Shown here piece after piece: positions 25,904-34,063 of a stretch of 64,000 nucleotides of DNA. Every line of letters begins with the position of its first letter. Positions within the stretch are counted from its first letter, which is position 1. The notes under the pieces were generated by a model that worked only from the letters and a program-made list of their open reading frames with translations, had not been told where the DNA came from and searched no databases. Source of the stretch: Pseudidiomarina aestuarii (lineage in GTDB: Bacteria; Pseudomonadota; Gammaproteobacteria; Enterobacterales; Alteromonadaceae); NCBI RefSeq assembly GCF_003987355.1, contig NZ_PIPR01000001.1:1550001-1614000 (forward strand), written 5' to 3'. Both the position numbers and the translations under genes were made by a program.

Positions 25904-26566
25904 ATGACAACAGCTGATTTTGAGCCAATTATCGAACTGGATGCGTTTAATACGCAGGCCATCGATTGTGCGCAATTGGCGACTCATGGCTATGTGATTG
26001 TACCGAACTTTTTGGCGACCGAACATTGCCGAGCACTGTTTGACTACGCGGTGGCACTAGACCCTAACGCTTGGCAACAGGCCGGAATTGGACGCGCTGA
26101 TCAGTACACCACGAATACGGCTGTGCGGCAGGATAAGATCCGTTGGCTGCACCGCGAGTGCGCACCTGAAGCCACTTATCTGGAATTAATGGATGCGCTA
26201 CGTGTGCAGATTAATCGTGAACTCTTTATGGGGCTCTTCGACTATGAATGTCATCTCGCCCATTACCCTCCTGGCGCTTTTTATCGTAAACATCTGGATG
26301 CATTCAAAGGTCGTAGTAATCGCATTTTGACCAGCGTGTTCTACCTCAATCCGGAGTGGGACACGAATGATGGCGGTGAGTTGGTCATGTACGACGCTCA
26401 AGGTGATGTGCTGGAGAAGGTATTGCCTGAAGCGGGCAAGCTCGTTCTATTTTTAAGTGATGTGTTTGTCCATGAAGTGCTTCCAGGCCAGCGTGACCGC
26501 TTTAGCATTACCGGTTGGTATCGGCACAATGCCAGTATTGGCGGCGTCATTGATCCCACCCGCTAA
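25904..26566 (+). CDS. 2-oxoglutarate/Fe(II)-dependent oxygenase (prolyl 4-hydroxylase-like)
   Basis: Predicted non-heme iron oxygenase of about 220 residues from ATG 25904. The double-stranded beta-helix ligands are visible: HxD in YRKHLDAFKG, the distal His in FVHEVLPG, and the 2-oxoglutarate-binding Arg seven residues on (RDRFSITGWYR). The segment ILTSVFYLNPEW...GGELVMYD is typical of P4Hc/SM-20-like enzymes. The frame is open further upstream, but that part overlaps mutM and has no signature. Substrate unknown; relatives hydroxylate ribosomal or elongation-factor prolines, which would fit the rpmG/rpmB neighbourhood, but this is conjecture. Confidence 0.85.
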   Translation: MTTADFEPIIELDAFNTQAIDCAQLATHGYVIVPNFLATEHCRALFDYAVALDPNAWQQAGIGRADQYTTNTAVRQDKIRWLHRECAPEATYLELMDALRVQINRELFMGLFDYECHLAHYPPGAFYRKHLDAFKGRSNRILTSVFYLNPEWDTNDGGELVMYDAQGDVLEKVLPEAGKLVLFLSDVFVHEVLPGQRDRFSITGWYRHNASIGGVIDPTR

Positions 26567-26584
26567 GCTTGATCACTAGGCACA

Positions 26585-26612
26585 AAAAACCCGACGCGAA
26601 GTCGGGTTTTTT
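26585..26612. terminator. Bidirectional rho-independent terminator
   Basis: Stem CCCGAC/GTCGGG (26590-26595 and 26601-26606) with loop GCGAA, flanked by an A-run on the left and T-run on the right, so it can stop both the oxygenase gene (+) and rpmG (-). Confidence 0.92.
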
Positions 26613-26647
26613 ATAAAGCATTTGCGGCAGGTCTGCCGAAGCAAAAA

Positions 26648-26803
26648 TTACTTAATTTTGGCTTCTTTGAAAATCACGTGCTTACGAACCACTGGATCGA
26701 ATTTTTTGATTTCCATTTTTTCAGGCATAGTGCGCTTGTTCTTATCGGTAGTGTAGAAGAAACCAGTACCGGCAGAAGAAACTAAACGAATCTTATCACG
26801 CAT
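26648..26803 (-). CDS. rpmG: 50S ribosomal protein L33
   Basis: The 51-residue ribosomal protein reads [19 protein letters not shown] and continues to [13 protein letters not shown], a full-length proteobacterial L33 of the Cys-free type. A GGAGAT ribosome-binding site lies just upstream of ATG 26803. It follows rpmB by 11 bases in the conserved rpmB-rpmG operon and is followed by a terminator. Confidence 0.97.
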   Translation of the reverse strand: MRDKIRLVSSAGTGFFYTTDKNKRTMPEKMEIKKFDPVVRKHVIFKEAKIK

Positions 26804-26814
26804 GGTTTATCTCC

Positions 26815-27051
26815 TTACACTTTCTCGCCGCGTGCGCGCATTTCTGCAAGCACAGAGTCGATTCCGTTTTTATCAATGATACGCATTGCTTTAGTAGTAA
26901 TGCGCAATTTTACCCAACGCTTTTCTGATTCAACCCAGAAGCGGTGAGATTGCAGGTTCGGCAGGAAACGACGCTTGGTCGCATTGTTCGCGTGCGAGCG
27001 GTTGTTACCCACTACCGGACGCTTTCCTGTAACTTGACATACTCGTGACAT
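26815..27051 (-). CDS. rpmB: 50S ribosomal protein L28
   Basis: The 78-residue large-subunit protein opens [20 protein letters not shown] with the typical C-terminus [12 protein letters not shown]. Length equals E. coli L28. First gene of rpmB-rpmG; a well-spaced sigma70-type promoter lies about 75 bases upstream (27126-27154). Confidence 0.98.
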   Translation of the reverse strand: MSRVCQVTGKRPVVGNNRSHANNATKRRFLPNLQSHRFWVESEKRWVKLRITTKAMRIIDKNGIDSVLAEMRARGEKV

Positions 27052-27125
27052 CGTTTTTTACTCCAAAATTTGCTTCAAGCTCGCCTGTCGCCCATCGCGG
27101 CCTTGCCTTGAATCCGAGGGCGCAT

Positions 27126-27154
27126 TTTATACAGCAAATTAGCCCGGCAATCAA
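27126..27154 (-). promoter_or_regulatory. Sigma70-type promoter of rpmB-rpmG
   Basis: Reading the reverse strand, TTGATT (27149-27154) and TATAAA (27126-27131) are separated by exactly 17 bases, followed by a GC-rich start (GCGCCC) typical of stringently controlled ribosomal promoters. Confidence 0.68.
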
Positions 27155-27256
27155 GTGATCGCAGTGTTTTTTTGATCGTTTCTAGATCGTTCGATCGTCC
27201 TCTCATGAATTTTTGAACCTTTCTTGAGAGTGTCGCAACGAAGCCGCGCTACTCTA

Positions 27257-27940
27257 CTACAATAACCCGCGTTCGGCAAATGAAACTGGCGATCCTGAGC
27301 CAATAACAAAGTGATCCAGTAGCGCCACGTCGATCAAGCTCAGAGCCTTCTTAAGCCGCTCGGTCACACGCTGATCCGCCTGGCTTGGTTCGGCTACTCC
27401 AGAGGGGTGATTGTGCGCCAAAATGACTGCCGCCGCGTTGTGTTGCATCACTAATTTTATAATCTCGCGCGGGTAAACCGGCGCGGCGTTAATGGTGCCA
27501 TGAAATAGCTCAACGTACTTCAGCAACCGATGCTGACTATCCAGCAGCAACACCACAAAAACTTCTCGTTCCTGATGGCGCAGTTGTGCGGTTAAATAAT
27601 CCCGGACCATAGCAGGTTGCGTAAAACCATCATCACGTTGCAGTTGCCAACTTAAATAACGGCGCGACAATTCCATGATCACTTGCAACTGCATGACTCG
27701 AGCCGGACCCACACCCGGTTGTTGCAGCAGATCTTCCGCTGATGCAGTAAGCAATCCACCAATTCCATTAAACTGTTCTAATAGTTCTCGGGCAAACTGA
27801 ACCACATCGCGTCCGCGCGTACCTGTACCCAACAGAATCGCCAGTAATTCAGCATCAGTTAGTGTACCCACTCCCAATGCAGCCATACGTTCACGCGGAC
27901 GTTCCTCGGCCGCCATATTTTTAATTGCTACCATCGTCAT
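27257..27940 (-). CDS. radC: RadC family (JAB/MPN domain) protein
   Basis: UPF0758 protein with an N-terminal helix-hairpin-helix-like part and a C-terminal JAMM metal-binding domain. ATG 27940 is chosen because AAGGAG lies seven bases upstream; 228 residues. Signatures are RPRERMAALGVGTLTDAELL, LLGTGTRGRDV, GVGPARVMQL, and the metal motif AHNHPSGVAEPSQAD near residue 175. The E. coli radC phenotype was later traced to another gene, so a repair role is not established. It lies upstream of rpmBG as in many gammaproteobacteria. Confidence 0.93.
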   Translation of the reverse strand: MTMVAIKNMAAEERPRERMAALGVGTLTDAELLAILLGTGTRGRDVVQFARELLEQFNGIGGLLTASAEDLLQQPGVGPARVMQLQVIMELSRRYLSWQLQRDDGFTQPAMVRDYLTAQLRHQEREVFVVLLLDSQHRLLKYVELFHGTINAAPVYPREIIKLVMQHNAAAVILAHNHPSGVAEPSQADQRVTERLKKALSLIDVALLDHFVIGSGSPVSFAERGLL

Positions 27941-27980
27941 AAACCTACTCCTTGGTTTCGCTGAAAAAATGGCAGACATA

Positions 27981-28001
27981 AAAAAGCCACCTGACGGTGG
28001 C
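27981..28001 (-). terminator. Rho-independent terminator of the small lipoprotein gene
   Basis: Stem GCCACC/GGTGGC (27986-27991 and 27996-28001) with loop TGAC. On the reverse strand it is followed by a run of five T residues (A-run at 27981-27985). It separates the lipoprotein gene from radC. Confidence 0.85.
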
Positions 28002-28028
28002 TCTTCGGATTTCACTGCCGGAGTTAGT

Positions 28029-28298
28029 TTAATTCATTCCGACAGGACGTAGTGGACCGCGCTGGTTTCTTTGCAGTTCACGTTGAGCCGTTTCTTGCTC
28101 TTCTTTCATTTGCGCAGGTGTACGACACACGCGTTTCTTGAAGTTAGTTCCTACAGTTTGTTCATTACGACAGATGTGAGTGACGACACCTTCGTCGTTC
28201 ACAACACGAACATAACCACTGCCCATGTCTTCTTCTGTCGTTGATTGGCAACCTGCTAACAAGAGAGCAGCGGCGGCTGCTAAGGCTATTTTGTACAT
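28029..28298 (-). CDS. Small predicted lipoprotein
   Basis: 89 residues from ATG 28298, chosen because GGAAGA precedes it at proper distance and it gives an immediate lipoprotein signal (MYKIALAAAAALLLAGC). After the lipidated Cys17 come a short acidic stretch and a conserved-looking segment VVTHICRNEQTVGTNFKKRV followed by CRTPAQM, with two further cysteines that might pair. A Gln/Arg-rich, Pro-containing tail follows. Short lipoproteins of this pattern are common in Alteromonadales; function unknown. Divergent from coaBC. Confidence 0.78.
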   Translation of the reverse strand: MYKIALAAAAALLLAGCQSTTEEDMGSGYVRVVNDEGVVTHICRNEQTVGTNFKKRVCRTPAQMKEEQETAQRELQRNQRGPLRPVGMN

Positions 28299-28381
28299 GT
28301 CATCTTCCATATGTTGTGTAAAAAGGTGGTTTTCTAACCACTTCACCAACCTAGCGCGTTTAAATGAACGTTGCAAATACA

Positions 28382-28396
28382 GAAATGTAACATTTC
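28382..28396. promoter_or_regulatory. Palindrome in the lipoprotein/coaBC divergent promoter region
   Basis: GAAATGTAACATTTC is a perfect 7-1-7 palindrome, 64 bases upstream of coaBC and 84 bases upstream of the lipoprotein start. Its symmetry and position suggest a dimeric regulator's operator. The regulator is not identified. Confidence 0.5.
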
Positions 28397-28459
28397 CTAT
28401 ATCGCCAAGTTCCTGTTCCCGTGATAAGGTTAAGATCACGTAAAAGGTAAGGACTTACT

Positions 28460-29701
28460 ATGACCACAAGCCCCGAATTGCCGTTGTCTGGCAGCAAAGT
28501 TCTGATTGGAATCAGTGGTGGTATTGCCGCCTATAAAATTCCAGAACTGGTGCGCCGCTTGAAAGATCTTGGTGCCGACGTACGTGTGGTCATGACCCAA
28601 GGTGGCAAAGCGTTTATCACGCCACTCACCCTGCAGGCGGTGTCGGGTAATCCAGTTCACGATGATTTATTGGATCCGGCGGCTGAAGCTGCGATGGGTC
28701 ACATTGAGTTAGCAAAGTGGGCAGACTTGGTATTGATTGCACCTGCCAGCGCCAGCACCCTGGGGCGGTTAGCGCATGGCTTAGCTGATGATTTGTTAAG
28801 TACCGTCTGTCTTGCAACGCCGGCTCCCATTGCTGTTGCTCCGGCAATGAATCAACAAATGTGGGCGGCGCCAGCTGTCCAAGACAACATGGCACTACTG
28901 CGCCGCCATGGAGTTCATATTATTGAACCAGCAAGCGGAGCGCAGGCTTGTGGTGATGTCGGTGCTGGGCGCATGCCAGAACCCGCAGAATTACGTGAGG
29001 CGGTGGTCGCTCTGCTGCGCCCAAAGCCGCAGATTCTCAGCGGTAAACAAGTTGTCATTACCGCTGGGCCCACGCGCGAAGCGATAGACCCGGTGCGCTA
29101 CATCAGTAATCACAGCTCAGGCAAAATGGGATTTGCGCTCGCCACAGTTGCGCAGCAATTGGGGGCGACGGTCACTTTAGTAGCCGGTCCTTGTCAACTC
29201 AGCACACCTTACGGCGTTGAACGCGTGGATGTGATCAGTGCCGACGATATGCTGCAAGCTGTTGAAGCTGTGATTGATGCGGCGGATATTTTCATCGGTT
29301 GTGCGGCTGTTGCGGATTACCGCCCACAGAAGGTCGGGTCGACCAAAATAAAGAAAAATTCAGAGAGTCTGGTGCTGGAGTTCACTCGCAATCCAGATAT
29401 TCTCGCCACCGTTGCCGCTCGCAAAAAGCCACCCTTTACGATTGGCTTTGCGGCAGAAACCAACGATGTAGTGAACTACGCAGCCGGCAAATTGACACGC
29501 AAAAAGTTAAACCTCATTGCAGCCAATGACGTCAGCGATACCCAAATTGGGTTCAATAGCGATGACAACGCCATGACGTTGCTCTGGCATGACAAAAATA
29601 ATGAACTTCAACAACGGGCGCTGGGACGAGATAGCAAAACGGCGATCGCCGAAGCCATTCTCACCCAAGCCAACCAACTGCTGAATAACGCTACTAGCTA
29701 G
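28460..29701 (+). CDS. coaBC: Bifunctional phosphopantothenoylcysteine decarboxylase/phosphopantothenate--cysteine ligase
   Basis: Two steps of coenzyme A synthesis: ligation of cysteine to 4'-phosphopantothenate (C-terminal CoaB) and FMN-dependent decarboxylation (N-terminal CoaC). It has 413 residues. CoaC landmarks are GISGGIAAYKIPELVRRL, PAMNQQMW and the substrate-recognition stretch ACGDVGAGRMPEP; CoaB landmarks are ITAGPTREAIDPVRYISNHS and KIKKNSESLVLEF. The last codons and the TAG stop fall inside a heptameric repeat array (29691-29725). Confidence 0.96.
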   Translation: MTTSPELPLSGSKVLIGISGGIAAYKIPELVRRLKDLGADVRVVMTQGGKAFITPLTLQAVSGNPVHDDLLDPAAEAAMGHIELAKWADLVLIAPASASTLGRLAHGLADDLLSTVCLATPAPIAVAPAMNQQMWAAPAVQDNMALLRRHGVHIIEPASGAQACGDVGAGRMPEPAELREAVVALLRPKPQILSGKQVVITAGPTREAIDPVRYISNHSSGKMGFALATVAQQLGATVTLVAGPCQLSTPYGVERVDVISADDMLQAVEAVIDAADIFIGCAAVADYRPQKVGSTKIKKNSESLVLEFTRNPDILATVAARKKPPFTIGFAAETNDVVNYAAGKLTRKKLNLIAANDVSDTQIGFNSDDNAMTLLWHDKNNELQQRALGRDSKTAIAEAILTQANQLLNNATS

Positions 29702-29725
29702 TAGCTAATAGCAATTAGCCAGTAA
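29691..29725 (+). repeat. Heptad repeat array A (five units)
   Basis: Five tandem seven-base units: CTACTAG, CTAGTAG, CTAATAG, CAATTAG, CCAGTAA. The first two provide the final codons and stop of coaBC; the array ends just before the slmA ribosome-binding site. Related units occur at 35939, 36011, 63749 and 63803. Confidence 0.8.
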
Positions 29726-29737
29726 CGAGGATATTTG

Positions 29738-30319
29738 ATGACCAAGCCGAATAGAAAAGAACAAATCCTTGCCACGCTTGCGGCGATGCTCGAGACCAGC
29801 CCTGGACAGCGCATTACTACCGCGCGCTTAGCCGCTGAGTTAGGCGTTTCAGAAGCCGCGTTGTATAGACACTTCCCATCGAAGGCGCGGATGTTTGAAG
29901 GTTTAATCGAATTTACCGAAGACGCAGTGCTATCGCGCATCAATCAAGTACTCGAAGTCGAGAAAGATACGCTTGTTCGTTGTCAGATGATGCTTCGAGT
30001 CGTGCTCACTTTCGTCGAACGTAATCCTGGTATTACTCGAGTATTAACCGGCGATGCACTGATGGGTGAACATGAGCGTCTGCGCAGCCGTGTCACCGGT
30101 ATCTTTGATAAAATTGAAGCGAATCTAAAGCAAGCGATTCGCGAGCGTCGGTTACGTGAAAATGTGCGGACTCGACTCGATGAGGGCATTCTAGCGAATT
30201 TGCTGATGGCGTATGCGGATGGAAAAATTTCGCAGTTCGTACGGTCTGAATTTAAACGTGCACCGACCGAGCATTTTGATGAGCAATGGGAAACGATAGC
30301 ACAGCAACTGTTGAGCTAG
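29738..30319 (+). CDS. slmA: Nucleoid occlusion factor SlmA
   Basis: TetR-family DNA-binding protein that binds chromosomal sites and blocks FtsZ ring formation over the nucleoid. The 193 residues start at ATG 29738 (GAGG seven bases upstream). The helix-turn-helix region [20 protein letters not shown] followed by [15 protein letters not shown] is nearly the SlmA signature, and [17 protein letters not shown] and [18 protein letters not shown] also match. In E. coli and many relatives dut lies between coaBC and slmA; it is absent here. Confidence 0.95.
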   Translation: MTKPNRKEQILATLAAMLETSPGQRITTARLAAELGVSEAALYRHFPSKARMFEGLIEFTEDAVLSRINQVLEVEKDTLVRCQMMLRVVLTFVERNPGITRVLTGDALMGEHERLRSRVTGIFDKIEANLKQAIRERRLRENVRTRLDEGILANLLMAYADGKISQFVRSEFKRAPTEHFDEQWETIAQQLLS

Positions 30320-30347
30320 TTGCGTCTAAAAGAGAGAACCCGCGCGG

Positions 30348-31367
30348 CTATTCGGACGTGCGGGCACGACTTAACAGGTTGATTGCCGCTTGTTGTGGCG
30401 AGGTGTCACCGTAGAGCACTTCGTATAGTTGCTCACAAATCGGCATTTCGACTCCATGGCGACGAGCCAACGCAACCACTTCGCGCGTATTGCGATAACC
30501 TTCTACCGCCTGCCCAATTTCTGCCATTGCTTGTTCAACCGATTTACCTTGCCCTAACGCAAGCCCAAGTCGGCGATTCCGCGATTGATTATCGGTACAA
30601 GTGAGGATGAGGTCGCCCAAACCAGCCATTCCGGTAAAGGTTTCCGGACGTGCACCAAGCTTCAGACCTAGTCGTGTTAGCTCGGCTAAACCACGAGTGA
30701 TCAAAGCAGTACGTGCATTGGCACCAAAGCCAATCCCATCGGCCATACCGGCACCAATGGCGATAACATTCTTCACCGCTCCACCGAGCTGCACACCGAT
30801 GAAGTCATCGTTGGTGTAGACGCGGAAACTCTTATCGCAGTGCAATAATTCGGACAGTTCTTCAACGAACGCCGGCTCCGTTGATGACATCGAAATAGCC
30901 GTCGGCAAGCCCTTCGCCATTTCCATTGCGAATGTTGGACCCGACAATACTGCGAGGGTGTGATCACTACCGAGAATTTCTTCGGCAACCTCGAACAATA
31001 AACGACCGGTTTCCGGTTCCAGGCCCTTCGTAGCCCAAGCAATACGAGCATCAGCACGCATCAAGGGCTTAATATCTCGCAGCAGTTGCGCAAAGCCATT
31101 ACTCGGCACCACCACCACAATATTGCGAGCGTTTTTAACCGCGGCCGTGAGGTCATCGGTCAGTGTCAGTGAGTCAGGCAAACGAATGCCCGGCAAATAA
31201 CGAGGATTCTCGCGCCGGTGTTGCATGGTTGCGATTTGTTTGCTGTCACGACCCCATAAACAGGTGGGGGTACCCTTGCGCGAAAAGCAAAGTGCTAGGG
31301 CAGTTCCGTAGGAACCGGCACCTAGCACTGTTACTTGCGAGTGGGCACACGAACTATGGTTACTCAA
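30348..31367 (-). CDS. gpsA: Glycerol-3-phosphate dehydrogenase [NAD(P)+]
   Basis: Cytosolic enzyme that reduces dihydroxyacetone phosphate to sn-glycerol-3-phosphate, the substrate of PlsB. It has 339 residues. The N-terminal dinucleotide site [20 protein letters not shown] (GxGxxG) is near residue 14. The catalytic-lysine region ([17 protein letters not shown]) and the substrate-binding block [20 protein letters not shown] are visible. It ends the yibN-secB-gpsA operon and is convergent with slmA. Confidence 0.97.
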   Translation of the reverse strand: MSNHSSCAHSQVTVLGAGSYGTALALCFSRKGTPTCLWGRDSKQIATMQHRRENPRYLPGIRLPDSLTLTDDLTAAVKNARNIVVVVPSNGFAQLLRDIKPLMRADARIAWATKGLEPETGRLLFEVAEEILGSDHTLAVLSGPTFAMEMAKGLPTAISMSSTEPAFVEELSELLHCDKSFRVYTNDDFIGVQLGGAVKNVIAIGAGMADGIGFGANARTALITRGLAELTRLGLKLGARPETFTGMAGLGDLILTCTDNQSRNRRLGLALGQGKSVEQAMAEIGQAVEGYRNTREVVALARRHGVEMPICEQLYEVLYGDTSPQQAAINLLSRARTSE

Positions 31368-31396
31368 GAAGAGTTCCTAGTTTCTGTGTCGTCGAC

Positions 31397-31900
31397 TTAC
31401 GCGTCAGCTTGCGCTTCGGCTTGCTGTTGACGCTGTTGCAAATGTTGTGCAAACACTGCGTCAAAGTTTACCGGAGCCAAGTTCAATTGCGGGAACGAAG
31501 CACGGCTTACCATGCTTGCTAAAACTTCACGCGCGTATGGGAACAAAATGTTCGGGCAGAATGCACCAACTAAGTGCGCACGTTGTGCTTCTTCGATGGA
31601 ATCAGCAATTGTGAAGATACCGGCTTGGTGTACTTCAGCCAAGAAAGCAACGTCGCCACCTACTTTATTGGTCGCAGTAATTTTCAAAACGACTTCGTAG
31701 GTGTTGTCTTCAATTTTGGTGTTCTTGACGTTTAAGTCGAGGCTCAACTCTGGTTGCCATTCTTTACGGAAAATAGCAGGTGTGTTTGGCGCTTCAAATG
31801 AAACATCTTTCACATAAATGCGTTGAATTGCGAATTGTTGTTGCGCTTGCGCTTGGTCTTGTGCCGCGCCGTTTACTTGCTGCTCGTCAGCCATGGTCAT
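31397..31900 (-). CDS. secB: Protein-export chaperone SecB
   Basis: Tetrameric cytosolic chaperone that keeps preproteins unfolded and passes them to SecA. The 167 residues include [29 protein letters not shown] and the C-terminal [20 protein letters not shown], all characteristic. N- and C-terminal tails are Gln/Ala-rich. It lies 29 bases upstream of gpsA, the conserved secB-gpsA arrangement. Confidence 0.97.
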   Translation of the reverse strand: MTMADEQQVNGAAQDQAQAQQQFAIQRIYVKDVSFEAPNTPAIFRKEWQPELSLDLNVKNTKIEDNTYEVVLKITATNKVGGDVAFLAEVHQAGIFTIADSIEEAQRAHLVGAFCPNILFPYAREVLASMVSRASFPQLNLAPVNFDAVFAQHLQQRQQQAEAQADA

Positions 31901-31920
31901 TACTTCCTATTAAATTGAGG

Positions 31921-32349
31921 TTATTTCTTTATCAGCGGAAAACTAGCGGCTTGCCAGCTTGAGATCCCACCTTGGAGTACGGCAACCTTCTCAAACCCAG
32001 CTTTACTGAGGTTGCTGGCGACGCCTTTTGCGGTCATCCCTGTTGCACATACCAACACGATGGGGACAGATTTGTATTTCTCAAGTGAACCCAACTCATT
32101 TTTCCGAATTCGTTCAGCAGTGAGGTGCACCGCATCTGCGATATGGCCTTTGCGATAATCATCCATAGAACGAATATCGACAAATACGCCGTCGTTGCGG
32201 TTTACGAGTAACGTCGCTTGCTGAGCCGTCAACTGCTGAATATTTGACGTGGCAGCTTGCACCGAAGTTACAATAATGGCGATCAATAACACCACCCAGA
32301 GCGTACTCATAATGGGGTGATTGGCAGCGAAAGCCAGAATGTCTTCCAT
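31921..32349 (-). CDS. yibN: Membrane-anchored rhodanese-like protein (YibN type)
   Basis: The 142 residues have an N-terminal membrane helix (about 12-33) and a single rhodanese domain. The active-site loop is VCATGMTAKGVASNLSKAGF, with a catalytic-type cysteine at about residue 102; the CH2A motif FVDIRSMDDYRKGHI precedes it. E. coli has yibN-grxC-secB-gpsA; here grxC is missing and secB follows directly by 20 bases. Probably a sulfur carrier or thiol-handling protein; substrate unknown. Confidence 0.88.
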   Translation of the reverse strand: MEDILAFAANHPIMSTLWVVLLIAIIVTSVQAATSNIQQLTAQQATLLVNRNDGVFVDIRSMDDYRKGHIADAVHLTAERIRKNELGSLEKYKSVPIVLVCATGMTAKGVASNLSKAGFEKVAVLQGGISSWQAASFPLIKK

Positions 32350-32456
32350 ACGACGTTATCTCCTACTAAAAAATCAAGCCACAGAGTATACCTACTGAAA
32401 TGGCAGTTGCCAGTAAAATTTGCCCCATTTTTGCGGCTATTCATAGCTTTCAATGG

Positions 32457-32480
32457 ATGCGATTTAGAGCAAAATCGCAT
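32457..32480. promoter_or_regulatory. Perfect inverted repeat at the gpmI promoter
   Basis: ATGCGATTT (32457-32465) and AAATCGCAT (32472-32480) form a perfect 9-bp inverted repeat with a 6-base spacer. Its right edge touches a -10-like TAAAAT (32480-32485), 48 bases before the gpmI ATG, and it covers the place where a -35 element should be. Looks like an operator for an unidentified regulator. Confidence 0.6.
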
Positions 32481-32527
32481 AAAATAGCTGCAACATTCTG
32501 AAATTACTAGAAACCGTCGAGGCAGTT

Positions 32528-34063
32528 ATGACTCAAGCGAAAGCGCCACTCGCCCTGCTCATTTTAGATGGCTGGGGATATCGCGAAGAAACTCAGGACA
32601 ACGCCATTGCTGCGGCGCACACGCCGAACATGGACAAGCTCTGGGCCGAATATCCGCACACGCTAGTGGACGGCTCAGGTATGGCGGTGGGTTTACCCGA
32701 CGGACAAATGGGTAATTCAGAAGTAGGCCACGTCAATTTAGGCGCTGGCCGTATTGTGTATCAAGACTTCACGCGGATTAGTAAAGCCATTCAGGATGGT
32801 GAGTTTTCACAGAACTCGGTATTTCTTGACGCGTTAACAGCTGCGCAGCAAGCCGGTGGAGCAGTGCATATCATGGGATTGTTGTCACCAGGTGGCGTGC
32901 ATAGCCACGAAGAGCATTTACTGGCAATGGTTGAATTAGCCGCCCAGCAAGGTGCGAGCAAGATTTATGTGCATGCATTTTTAGACGGTCGGGATACACC
33001 GCCGCGCTCGGCACAAGCGAGCATTGAGCGTTTTGAACGTCGCTTTGCGGAGCTGGGCGTGGGTCGTTTTGCTAGCCTTTGCGGTCGCTACTTTGCGATG
33101 GACCGTGATAAGCGTTGGGATCGCGTCGAGCAAGCATGGCAGTTACTTGTAGACGGTCACGGTGCCTTCCAAGCTGAGACCGCGGTGGATGGTTTGGCTG
33201 ACGCCTATGAACGCAATGAAAACGATGAATTTGTGAAACCTACCGTCATTGGCGATGCGGCTCCGATGCAAGATGGCGATGCGGTGTTCTTTATGAACTT
33301 CCGTGCCGACCGTGCACGAGAATTGTCACACGCGTTCCTTGATAGTGATTTCAACGGTTTCACGCGCTCAAGACAGCCGAAACTGAGCTCATATGTTATG
33401 TTGACCGAGTATTCTAAAGATCTTCAGGGGCCGATCGCCTATCCGCCAGAGCCACTCAATAACGTGCTTGGTGATTGGTTGGCGCAGCACAACAAGTCGC
33501 AACTCCGCATTTCGGAAACCGAGAAGTATGCGCATGTAACTTTCTTTTTCAGCGGTGGCCGTGAGCAAGAATTCGCTGGCGAGAAGCGTGTGTTGATTCC
33601 ATCACCGAATGTTGCGACTTATGATTTGCAACCAGAAATGAGTTCTGAGCAACTTACAGACGCACTCGTTGACGCGATTCATGGCGGTGAGTTTGACGTG
33701 ATTGTCTGCAATTATCCAAACGGCGATATGGTTGGTCATACGGGTAACTTTGATGCAGCTGTGAAAGCTATCGAAGCCGTTGATACCAGCATCGGTCGTG
33801 TCGTTGCCGCTCTCAAAGACGTGGGTGGTGAGTGCTTAATTACTGCAGATCACGGCAATGCTGAGCAAATGCATGACCATGACACCGGCCAGTCACATAC
33901 CGCTCACACGAGCGAGTTGGTGCCGTTTATATACGTAGGGCGCGATGCCACCCCGCGTGATGGTGCACGCTTGTCAGATGTCGCACCCACCATGCTGCAT
34001 TTGCTCGGGCTACCGCAACCAGCCGACATGACTGGTACCCCCATCATGACGTTGAAACACTAA
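32528..34063 (+). CDS. gpmI: 2,3-bisphosphoglycerate-independent phosphoglycerate mutase
   Basis: Manganese-dependent mutase interconverting 3- and 2-phosphoglycerate in glycolysis and gluconeogenesis. It has 511 residues, the usual length. The N-terminal metal site [12 protein letters not shown], the phospho-serine region [20 protein letters not shown] (Ser64-type), the [11 protein letters not shown] and NFRADRARE blocks and the C-terminal [11 protein letters not shown]...[12 protein letters not shown] are all visible. A GAGG ribosome-binding site is present. The stop overlaps the envC start (TAATG). Confidence 0.97.
   Translation: MTQAKAPLALLILDGWGYREETQDNAIAAAHTPNMDKLWAEYPHTLVDGSGMAVGLPDGQMGNSEVGHVNLGAGRIVYQDFTRISKAIQDGEFSQNSVFLDALTAAQQAGGAVHIMGLLSPGGVHSHEEHLLAMVELAAQQGASKIYVHAFLDGRDTPPRSAQASIERFERRFAELGVGRFASLCGRYFAMDRDKRWDRVEQAWQLLVDGHGAFQAETAVDGLADAYERNENDEFVKPTVIGDAAPMQDGDAVFFMNFRADRARELSHAFLDSDFNGFTRSRQPKLSSYVMLTEYSKDLQGPIAYPPEPLNNVLGDWLAQHNKSQLRISETEKYAHVTFFFSGGREQEFAGEKRVLIPSPNVATYDLQPEMSSEQLTDALVDAIHGGEFDVIVCNYPNGDMVGHTGNFDAAVKAIEAVDTSIGRVVAALKDVGGECLITADHGNAEQMHDHDTGQSHTAHTSELVPFIYVGRDATPRDGARLSDVAPTMLHLLGLPQPADMTGTPIMTLKH

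Noticed and set aside
30339-30366. Hairpin between slmA and gpsA
   Set aside because: CCCGC/GCGGG arms have a 16-base loop and no T-run on either strand; too weak to call a terminator.
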